This document shows, one piece after another, positions 25,223 through 32,382 of a stretch of 32,382 nucleotides of DNA (the stretch's first letter is position 1; the number at the start of each line of letters is the position of its first letter). The stretch is from assembly GCA_020426845.1 (NCBI GenBank), contig JAGQPF010000254.1, positions 1-32,382 on the forward strand. The letters are read 5' to 3'. The DNA comes from Planctomycetales bacterium (lineage in GTDB: Bacteria; Planctomycetota; Planctomycetia; Pirellulales; Pirellulaceae). A model generated the notes under the pieces. That model did no database searches and was not told where the DNA came from. It worked only from the letters and a program-made list of their open reading frames with translations. The position numbers and the translations under genes are program-made.

Positions 25223-25487
25223 CCGCGACGGGGCAGCCGGGCAGCGGGAGCCGGCGATTAGCGGTTTGTTGAGCGGTTCGTTCGGCGGTTCGTTCGGCGG
25301 TTTGTTGGGGGATTTGTTTCCGCGATCGGGCCTCGACGAAATGGTCGGGTAGTGGCCCAAACCGCTCCCCGGTCGTATGATGGGCGGAGTAGTCCGTTCG
25401 GCCGTGCCCGTGCGCAAATGAGCGCACTGGATCCCATCCGAGCGCAAGACGGCGGAATGTAAAATTGTTGATGGAAGGAAGAGTCCG
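25223..25487. other. Intergenic region upstream of frr
   Basis: Holds the five-unit 12-bp tandem repeat at 25260-25319 and the frr ribosome-binding site. TATGAT (25376-25381) and TAAAAT (25460-25465) are possible -10 elements for frr, neither with a good -35. Confidence 0.4.
25260..25319 (+). repeat. Five-unit 12-bp tandem repeat
   Basis: Units of the form GGCGGTTCGTTC with small changes, exactly 12 bp apart, five in a row. It is intergenic. A coding three-unit 12-bp repeat is at 31685-31720. Confidence 0.85.
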
Positions 25488-26048
25488 ATGTCGGTTGACG
25501 AGATTCTCTTGGATGCGGAAGACCGGATGGAGAAGGCGATCTCCACGTTGAAGAACAATCTGGGCGGCATCCGCACGGGACGCGCCAATCCCGGCTTGGT
25601 TGACTCGGTCAAAGTGGAGGCCTGGGGATCGCTGACGCCGCTCAAGCATCTGGCGGTCGTCGGGGCGCCCGAGCCGACTCAGATCGTCATTCGGCCTCAC
25701 GATCTGACCATCATCAAGGACATCGAGAAGGCGATTGTCGCCAGCGACCTCGGCTTCAATCCGCAAAACGACGGCCGCGTGATCCGCATCAATGTGCCGC
25801 CCTTATCGGCCGACGTGCGCCGGAAAATGGTCGCTCGCATCAAAGAGCTCGCCGAAGAGACCAAGGTGTCGATGCGCAATATTCGCCGCGACGCCAACCG
25901 CAGCTGCGATCAGGCCGAGAAGGACAAGACGATCAGCGAGGACATGCGCGACGACACCAAAGAGCAGATCCAAGAGCTGCTCAAGAAGTACGAGTCGGAG
26001 GTCGGCGATCTCGCCAAGACTCGCGAGGCCGAAGTCACCGAAGACTAA
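25488..26048 (+). CDS. frr: Ribosome recycling factor
   Basis: A 186-residue cytosolic protein that splits the post-termination ribosome together with EF-G and then IF3. Signature regions are MEKAISTLKNNLGGIRTGRANPGLVDSVKVEAWGSLTPLKHLA, PEPTQIVIRPHD, NDGRVIRINVPPLSADVRRKMV and the final helix with RRDANRSCDQAEKDKTISEDMRDD. Length is standard. GGAAGGAAG ending about 6 nt before the ATG supports the start. The gene lies downstream of isocitrate dehydrogenase, not next to pyrH or tsf as in many bacteria. A 17-bp palindrome lies 32 nt after the stop. Confidence 0.97.
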   Translation: MSVDEILLDAEDRMEKAISTLKNNLGGIRTGRANPGLVDSVKVEAWGSLTPLKHLAVVGAPEPTQIVIRPHDLTIIKDIEKAIVASDLGFNPQNDGRVIRINVPPLSADVRRKMVARIKELAEETKVSMRNIRRDANRSCDQAEKDKTISEDMRDDTKEQIQELLKKYESEVGDLAKTREAEVTED

Positions 26049-26079
26049 CGCCTCACGCTACGGACGAAATTGTCGTGGT

Positions 26080-26096
26080 GCAGGCTGCCAGCCTGC
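26080..26096. terminator. Palindrome, family C, after frr
   Basis: GCAGGCTGCCAGCCTGC forms a perfect 8-bp stem with a one-base centre, 32 nt after the frr stop. No T run follows, so Rho-independent termination is doubtful. The identical palindrome lies 34 nt after the malate dehydrogenase stop. Confidence 0.4.
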
Positions 26097-26111
26097 AACC
26101 CGCCCCGAAAT

Positions 26112-26253
26112 ACGCTTCGCGCGCCGAGAGACGCTTCGCGCGTAGCATGGGCGCCCTCGCCCGTGCAGTACTGCGCACCCCCATCGCGCCGGCCGAACCA
26201 CGCTCCGCGCGCGCCGAAACACGCTTCGCGCACTCTAAAAAACGCTTCGCGCG
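26112..26253. repeat. Interspersed repeat, family F (five units)
   Basis: ACGCTTCGCGCG occurs at 26112, 26131 and 26242, with single-base variants at 26200 and 26221. The units are spaced irregularly and mixed with family B pieces. Confidence 0.8.
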
Positions 26254-26306
26254 CGTAGCATGGGCATCCTCGCGCACCTTCGTTGCAGGGCACTGGCGGC
26301 ACCATG

Positions 26307-26345
26307 CGGCTGCTCGCCGCGCACGGGCGAGGGCACTTATGCTAC
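26307..26345 (-). repeat. Inverted copy of family B repeat
   Basis: Reverse-orientation copy of the family B unit (ending TTATGCTAC), with GCGGCTGCTCGCC before it, matching the units at 14169-14262. It faces the forward partial copies at 26142 and 26255. Confidence 0.7.
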
Positions 26346-26382
26346 AGACGATCTGAGCGGCTGCTCACCGCACCGCACCGCG

Positions 26383-28497
26383 TCAGCGCTTGGCGGACGC
26401 CGGCTCGGTGTATTGAGCTTGTCGCACCATCCCCGCGGCGTGAGACGTGCGTTCCAGCTCGTTGAAGAAGTCGTCGAGCATGGGGGCTAGCAGCTCTCGA
26501 GCGCCCGGCTGCGACAGATGATGGTAGTCGGCGTAGAAGCAGTGCTTTGCTGTGCCGAGCCGCGACTTGCCGCTGGCGTCAAAGACGTAGTCGGCCGGGT
26601 CGAGAAACCTCACGGACGGCAAGGTGGCGAACACGTCCGTGACGGGTTGCTGCCGCGCGAGATGCTCGCTGCGGCTGACACCCGTGGGCGTTGGCACGCC
26701 GTCGCGGATCTGCTTAATCAAACTGCGGAACGGGTTCGCCTCTTGTTGCGGGATCTGCTTCATGATCCAAACTCGCGCGCCTTCCTGCTCGAGCGCAGCG
26801 ACTGTGCGTTGCAGTCCGCGCAAAAGCGTTTCGCGAGCAGCATGGGGATTCAACTCTTCCACCTTGTCGTCCATGATCAGCGACTCGTTCAACCCGGTGT
26901 CGGTGGGAGTGATGTTGCCGGCCCAGCGGCAGACGAGCACCACATGTTGAATCCGCTGGCGGCGGACAAAGTCCAGCACAGCCGCGTTCCAGGGGACGAC
27001 CTTCCTTTGGTTCTTGGGGCGATAGGTGTCGAGCAACGGAATCGTGCCGCCACGGCAGGCGACATATCCCGCGATGCCGTGCCGGCGTGCGAACTCGTCG
27101 CATGCGTGGCCGATGGCGCCGGCGTGGCTGTCGCCCCAGAACAGCACAGTGGGCGTCTGCGCGGGATCGCCGATTCGCGGCAGCTCGTCGTGCCTCGCCT
27201 GCTCCGGGGCGCCGGTGCGAAACGCGCGAATCGAGTGCCGACTGTTCTCCAACATCTGGACCACCTCCGGGCCCCAACGTTGCGGCAGCCCGCGAGTCAC
27301 GATCGATGTTAGCGAAAGCCCCAGCACGAGCAGTCCGCAGCCATACGCGAATTGCAGAGCGGCTGACCGAGGAACTTGACGCTGTCGAAACGGAGTTTCG
27401 ATGTACTGCCAGGAAAGGTAGCCGAGCGCCAACATCGCCGCGAGCCCGCTGGCGACTGCTCCGGTCGGCAGCGATGCGCCGTAGCTGTAATGCAGGAAGC
27501 AAGTGATCGGCCAATGCCACAAGTAAAGCGAATAGGAGATGAGCCCCAGGCCGACCAGCGGCCGCCATTGCAGAGCGCGTCCCGCCAGCGTCACGCCGCC
27601 GGAGCCAGCGACGATCACCGCCGCAGTGGCCAGGCACGGCGCCAGCGCTGTGTGGCCCGGAAAGGTCATGGACGCGTCATAGGTGACGAAACACCAGCCA
27701 ATCACGCTCAGGCCGGCTATCCCCAACGCTTCGTGGAGCCAGCGCGGCTTGCGCTCGCCGCATGCCGAGTCGCCATTTGCCATCGCGCCATTTGACGCGG
27801 TGTGCAAAGGCGCCGCCAGCAGCGCTCCGACAAGCAGTTCCCAGCTCCGGCTTGGCAGCAGAAAGAACGCTTTGGTCGGGTCGTTGAACGCCTGGTAGAT
27901 AGATAGAGCCAAGGATGCGGCGGCCAAGCCGACAAGCCAGTGGCGCAGCCGCGATCGCGTTTGCGTGGCGACGTCGGCGCTCGGCGCGGTCGGCGCGCTG
28001 CGCCGGCATGCTCGAAACGCCCCCAGCATCAGCAGCGGATACAGCAGGTAAAACTGCTCCTCAACGGCCAGCGACCAAGTATGCAGCAGCGGGTGCAGCT
28101 CGGCTGGCCCCGCAAAGTAGTCGAGGTTGGTCTCGAAGAAGACGTTGGACAACAACCCGGCCTGCCACAGCGCCGACTTCGAAAGCATGTAAAAGTCGCG
28201 CGGGTACATCATCCAAGCGCCAACCAGCAGCGTGCCGATCAGCATCGTCGCGGCGGCCGGCGCCAAACGCCGCACGCGGCGCCACCAAAAGTCACGCAAT
28301 GAAAAGCGGTCCTCCGCCAGCGCCTGCAGGATCAGACGCGTGATCAGAAATCCGCTGATGACGAAAAAAACGTCGACGCCGACGAAGCCGCCCGTCAGGC
28401 CCAGCTGCAGATGAAAGAGCACAACACCGGCGACGGCAACTCCGCGGAGCCCGTCGATGTCGGCGCGATATTCCGATGGGCGGCTCATGGATTCCAT
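26383..28497 (-). CDS. OafA-type acyltransferase 3 with SGNH domain
   Basis: A roughly 704-residue membrane enzyme that O-acylates a cell-surface glycan. The N-terminal acyltransferase-3 domain has about ten membrane helices, RADIDGLRGVAVAGVVLFHLQLG (catalytic His), FFVISGFLITRLIL and WSLAVEEQFYLLYPLLML. The C-terminal SGNH domain shows FWGDSHAG (nucleophile Ser), CRWAGN and the DYHHLSQPGA Asp/His block. ATG 28497 and ATG 28488 (starting MSRPSEYR) are both possible; the second has GGA about 8 nt upstream. The gene lies between frr and mdh and is unrelated to them. The acylated polymer is unknown. Confidence 0.92.
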   Translation of the reverse strand: MESMSRPSEYRADIDGLRGVAVAGVVLFHLQLGLTGGFVGVDVFFVISGFLITRLILQALAEDRFSLRDFWWRRVRRLAPAAATMLIGTLLVGAWMMYPRDFYMLSKSALWQAGLLSNVFFETNLDYFAGPAELHPLLHTWSLAVEEQFYLLYPLLMLGAFRACRRSAPTAPSADVATQTRSRLRHWLVGLAAASLALSIYQAFNDPTKAFFLLPSRSWELLVGALLAAPLHTASNGAMANGDSACGERKPRWLHEALGIAGLSVIGWCFVTYDASMTFPGHTALAPCLATAAVIVAGSGGVTLAGRALQWRPLVGLGLISYSLYLWHWPITCFLHYSYGASLPTGAVASGLAAMLALGYLSWQYIETPFRQRQVPRSAALQFAYGCGLLVLGLSLTSIVTRGLPQRWGPEVVQMLENSRHSIRAFRTGAPEQARHDELPRIGDPAQTPTVLFWGDSHAGAIGHACDEFARRHGIAGYVACRGGTIPLLDTYRPKNQRKVVPWNAAVLDFVRRQRIQHVVLVCRWAGNITPTDTGLNESLIMDDKVEELNPHAARETLLRGLQRTVAALEQEGARVWIMKQIPQQEANPFRSLIKQIRDGVPTPTGVSRSEHLARQQPVTDVFATLPSVRFLDPADYVFDASGKSRLGTAKHCFYADYHHLSQPGARELLAPMLDDFFNELERTSHAAGMVRQAQYTEPASAKR

Positions 28498-28570
28498 CCG
28501 GCGAGCGAGAGTTGGGTTGGGATTTCGACGTGACGCCGCCGCGTACGGGACAAAGCCCAAGAAATGGCAT

Positions 28571-28586
28571 CCCGATCGCGATCGGG
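28571..28586. promoter_or_regulatory. Perfect 16-bp palindrome in divergent promoter region
   Basis: CCCGATCGCGATCGGG lies between the acyltransferase (-) and malate dehydrogenase (+) starts, 74 bp before the first. It could be an operator or a hairpin; it is seen once in this window. Confidence 0.4.
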
Positions 28587-28667
28587 GTGGCGAGCGTCAG
28601 GCCGCGGGTAGGTACCAAAAGCGGCCATTACCGGCAAGGCAGATCCCTCTACACGACAAACCACATT

Positions 28668-28676
28668 TGTTACGAT
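28668..28676 (+). promoter_or_regulatory. Extended -10 element candidate for mdh
   Basis: TGTTACGAT resembles the TGCTACAAT elements at 5490 and 24124 and lies 34 bp before the mdh ATG. No convincing -35 was found. Confidence 0.35.
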
Positions 28677-28710
28677 GAGCGCCCCCAACACCCAATCTCC
28701 GGAGCCTCCC

Positions 28711-29703
<993 letters not shown>

Positions 29704-29706
29704 TAG

Positions 29707-29790
29707 CCACAACAAACACAGGCTGGCCGCCCGTGGTGCAGGCTGCCAGCCTGCAATCTGTGGCCAATACCACAACAAACACAGGCTGGC
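29707..29790. repeat. Direct repeat pair flanking a family C palindrome
   Basis: CCACAACAAACACAGGCTGG plus C at 29707-29727 and 29770-29790, 63 bp apart, with the palindrome GCAGGCTGCCAGCCTGC (29738-29754) between. The region is convergent, between mdh and the cytochrome gene. Confidence 0.8.
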
Positions 29791-29798
29791 AGCTCGTG

Positions 29799-32382
29799 CT
29801 ACTTCCCCCGTGGCACGGCGTTGACGGTGTAGTGCGCTTCGGCCGGAAAAAAGTCTCGCGTGCCTTCCGCCAGCGTCTGCACTTGGAACTCGTAGACGTG
29901 ACCTTTGCGCAGCGGTTTGAGCCGCAGGTGAACGAGCTGTTGTTGCGGCGAGACGGTGACCTGTTCGATCGCTTCGTCGCGGCGGTCCACGTCGTCGCCT
30001 CCGTAGGCCGGCGTTGAGATGCGTCGGTAGGACGAGATGGAGTAGTTCTCCGCTCGGGCCGCTCGTTGCCAATCGACGGCGCCGTGGAGTCGAAGCGTGA
30101 AGCCGTCGGCTGCGACGCGGACTTCGGCGATGCCGGCGGGCAACTGTTGCGGGTCCAGTCGCAACTGAACCAAGGTGCCGATGTTGTTGGAGCCGCCCCA
30201 GCCGCTGTCGCGAATGCAGCCCACATACAGATCTCCGCGGGGGGAGACCGCCGCGCAGAGCGGCCCCAACAGCGGTTCGGCGTCGGCGGGCGTGCGAGTG
30301 AGCGGATATGCGGCGCCCTGCAACTCGCCGTTCACGGATTCCAAGCTCATTCGGATCAGCCTTCGCGTGTCGTATTCGCAGCCCACGAGCTGTCCCTCAT
30401 AGGGGCCAAACGAACTTGGGCCGGACTCGGGCGACTCGAGGAAGCAGATGCCGTTGACGCTGCGGGTCCAGGGGTGAGGGATGTTGATGGCGGGCTCGGT
30501 CAGCGGCGGGTTGAAGCCGGGTTTGCGATCCAGCTTGTTGATGAACCCGTACCGTTTGCCTGTTTGCACATGGTTCAGTTCGTTGAACGGGTTGTAGTTG
30601 CCCTGGTTGTCGGTGACGACCAAGTCGCCCGCGCGGTTTCGCGCGATGCCGATCGGAAAGCGGTGTCCGGCGGATAGCTCCTCAATTTGATAGTGGCCGT
30701 CTGGCTGCGGCGTCAGCCGCATGACGACGCCACGCCACTTGGCGGCGGCCTCCGAGCGGCTGTCTTGCTGGCACGCTGTCGAGATGTAGTAGCGTCCTTG
30801 TTCGTCGCGTGGCAGTCCGATCGCCCAGTCGTGGTAGTCGGCCGTGTGGCCCCAGCCCGAGGCGAGTCGTTGCCAGCGGTCGGCCTCGCCATCGCCGTCC
30901 AGATCGGTCAGCCGCAGCAGCGCATACTTGCCGACGACATCGACCTGGCCTTTGCCATGCTCGGCCACGCCGAACGGCGCCGCCACATCATCGGCGAACA
31001 CGCCGGCCGACTCTTCGAGTCCGTCGCCGTTGGAGTCCCGCAGTTGCCAGACTCGGCCTTTGAGCGACGTGACCAGCATCGACCCGTCGCCGCGCCAGGC
31101 GATCGCCGTCGGCATCATCTCCATGTCCAAGGGCAGGCGCGTGGCGCGGAAACCGGGCGCCACGGCCAGCTCGACCGGCTCGGGCGGATCACGCTGCGGC
31201 GAGGGTGTCAGGAAGCGGTCAGCGGGAAGCCGGCTGGTGAACGTCATCTCCACCGCGGCTCGGCCTTCGGCGTCAGTGCGCAGTGTCATGATCTTGTCCG
31301 TCCAGGCAGACTTGCCATGCCTGGCTACGATGTCAATCCGGTCGCCATCGGCCGTCAGGCAGCGACCGGCCTCGCTCAGCGGCGCCGGTGGGGCAAGCCG
31401 CAAGGTCACTTGGCGCGACGCTTTCAGTTGGATGGAGCGGAGGATGCCAACGCCGTCGCCAACTCCGAGCGGCCCGGCGCCGAGCGGCGTGATGCGCTCG
31501 GTGACAGCTAATGTGACGACGTTGGGCGCCTCCGTCGAGCTTGTCCCGTCGGGGAAGTCGAGCCGATAGCGGAACTCCACGCTGTTGCGCGGCTTGTCCG
31601 GCGCATCGGCTGCGCCGGACACGAAGTCCAGCTGCTCGAACTCGGTCATGAACTGCCCTCGCAACATCGGCGCTTGCCATTGAGCTCCTGTTTGGTCTCC
31701 CGTTGGGTCTCCCGTTTGGGCGCCCGACTGCAGTGACCACTCCGTGTCATTTTTGTCGTCCAGTAGATTCGGCGCACCCGGTCGCCAGAGCCACGTCTTG
31801 CCTTTGGTGTGCTGCCGCGCGGTGTCGCCCGTCCACCAACCTCGCAGTCGGCCGGACTCCAGGTCGTACAGCAGGTTGTGCCGGTTCGCGAGCCCGATCA
31901 ACAGCGGCTTGACCAACAATTGTTCCTCGGCTGCGCCGGGAGGCTCGAGATGCAGCACGTCGGTGACGACGGCGGGCCGCAGCGCTTGAGGCTCGGTCGC
32001 CGCGAGATTTCGGCGTCGCACAATGCGAACGGGATTCGGCTCCGGCGGCACGAAGCCTTCCAGGTTGAGCACGTGCCACACGGCGCCGAGTTGCTCGTCG
32101 AGCCGATCATGCAACATGCCGCGAATCGGCGTTTGCACCGACGGCATCTCCATGCGCGGCACGATGCGAGCGGGATTTCGCACCCAACGGTCAAACCACT
32201 CGCGACGTATGCGCTGCTCCAGCATCGCCAAGTCGGGCCCGGCGGCGTTGATCGGCGCTTTGGAAGGTTTGACTTTGCCGACCGCGTGACAGCTCGTGCA
32301 GCCGAAGCCATCGGCCGTCACCAAGCGTCGCCCGGCGATCCGCAACAGTTCGGCGGAGGACTCGGGCTCCGGCATCGCGGCC
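29799..32382 (-). CDS. Cytochrome c and beta-propeller dehydrogenase-like protein, 5' end beyond window
   Basis: The frame is open to the right edge and no signal peptide is visible, so the N-terminus lies outside. The visible 858 residues start with a c-type heme site (CTSCH, about 26-30 from the first visible Met) and its partner region WVRNPARIVPRMEMPSV with a Met ligand. A middle beta-rich region (about 140-400) follows, then a PQQ/glucose-dehydrogenase-like propeller (PGFRATRLPL...PTAIAWRGDGSMLVTSLKGRVWQLRDSNGDG...DLDGDGEADRW...GIARNRAGDLVVTDNQGNYNP...). Such proteins are common in planctomycetes and act in the periplasm in electron transfer or sugar oxidation; the substrate is unknown. 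A 12-bp tandem repeat (31685-31720) is translated as QTGDPTGDQTG. Confidence 0.85.
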   Translation of the reverse strand, partial: AAMPEPESSAELLRIAGRRLVTADGFGCTSCHAVGKVKPSKAPINAAGPDLAMLEQRIRREWFDRWVRNPARIVPRMEMPSVQTPIRGMLHDRLDEQLGAVWHVLNLEGFVPPEPNPVRIVRRRNLAATEPQALRPAVVTDVLHLEPPGAAEEQLLVKPLLIGLANRHNLLYDLESGRLRGWWTGDTARQHTKGKTWLWRPGAPNLLDDKNDTEWSLQSGAQTGDPTGDQTGAQWQAPMLRGQFMTEFEQLDFVSGAADAPDKPRNSVEFRYRLDFPDGTSSTEAPNVVTLAVTERITPLGAGPLGVGDGVGILRSIQLKASRQVTLRLAPPAPLSEAGRCLTADGDRIDIVARHGKSAWTDKIMTLRTDAEGRAAVEMTFTSRLPADRFLTPSPQRDPPEPVELAVAPGFRATRLPLDMEMMPTAIAWRGDGSMLVTSLKGRVWQLRDSNGDGLEESAGVFADDVAAPFGVAEHGKGQVDVVGKYALLRLTDLDGDGEADRWQRLASGWGHTADYHDWAIGLPRDEQGRYYISTACQQDSRSEAAAKWRGVVMRLTPQPDGHYQIEELSAGHRFPIGIARNRAGDLVVTDNQGNYNPFNELNHVQTGKRYGFINKLDRKPGFNPPLTEPAINIPHPWTRSVNGICFLESPESGPSSFGPYEGQLVGCEYDTRRLIRMSLESVNGELQGAAYPLTRTPADAEPLLGPLCAAVSPRGDLYVGCIRDSGWGGSNNIGTLVQLRLDPQQLPAGIAEVRVAADGFTLRLHGAVDWQRAARAENYSISSYRRISTPAYGGDDVDRRDEAIEQVTVSPQQQLVHLRLKPLRKGHVYEFQVQTLAEGTRDFFPAEAHYTVNAVPRGK
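31685..31720 (-). repeat. Three-unit 12-bp tandem repeat inside a gene
   Basis: Units CTCCTGTTTGGT, CTCCCGTTGGGT and CTCCCGTTTGGG. Each is four codons, so the gene stays in frame (QTGDPTGDQTG). It sits in an apparent linker of the cytochrome/propeller protein. Confidence 0.8.

Larger units (their letters stand above)
26049..26382. other. Intergenic repeat cluster
   Basis: Convergent gap between frr and the acyltransferase, almost filled by repeats: the family C palindrome (26080-26096), five family F units and partial family B copies. No gene was supported. Confidence 0.6.

Noticed and set aside
5450-28633. TTG-like hexamers 36-37 bp before each extended -10 element (5450, 24085, 28628)
   Set aside because: The spacing is far from a usable -35/-10 pair and the hexamers are common, so this is probably chance.

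Overview
The window looks like part of a planctomycete chromosome, most likely from the Pirellulales. It is GC-rich. Family-level signs are a DUF1080 protein, a Gfo/Idh/MocA oxidoreductase, a CxxCH cytochrome joined to a beta-propeller, TadE/TadG-like pseudopilins, and a large DUF11/SdrD-type surface protein that opens with the planctomycete N-terminal motif ([12 protein letters not shown]). The genus is not resolved.

Layout. 1-711 (-) is a hypothetical gene cut by the left edge. 988-2938 (+) holds a short-chain dehydrogenase and a secreted DUF1080 protein. 3090-4769 (+) is an AsmA-like membrane protein, 5216-5410 a tiny zinc ribbon and 5551-6909 a GT-C-like membrane protein. 6910-12740 is an accessory stretch of a leucine-rich-repeat protein (-), a SUKH-3 immunity-like gene (+) and a SNF2 helicase (-), separated by copies of one dispersed repeat. 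15385 down to 12684 (-) is a four-gene operon: a HAMP-like membrane protein, TadE, a vWA/TadG protein and a second TadE. 15729-16916 (+) is a membrane metallophosphoesterase and 17254-20217 (+) the DUF11 surface protein. Next come FxsA (-), an M3 peptidase with an upstream Gfo/Idh/MocA gene (-), NAD-type isocitrate dehydrogenase (+), ribosome recycling factor frr (+), an OafA-type acyltransferase with an SGNH domain (-), malate dehydrogenase (+), and a large cytochrome/propeller protein (-) cut by the right edge.

The genes mix housekeeping (TCA cycle, translation), carbohydrate or envelope work (DUF1080, Gfo/Idh, acyltransferase, surface protein, AsmA-like) and a likely transferred immunity gene. 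No CRISPR array, rRNA, tRNA, transposase or phage gene was seen.

The most unusual property is the number of short dispersed repeat families (at least seven) and that several lie inside reading frames. A hairpin repeat is translated at the 3' side of the first gene and again, with a second repeat family, in the N-terminal tail of the vWA/TadG protein. A 19-bp palindrome lies inside the dehydrogenase. Another repeat copy carries a duplicated TadE 3' end and, with the original, brackets the SNF2 gene. I did not find a clearly new multi-gene system. The in-frame repeats and the repeat-bounded accessory stretch are the best leads.
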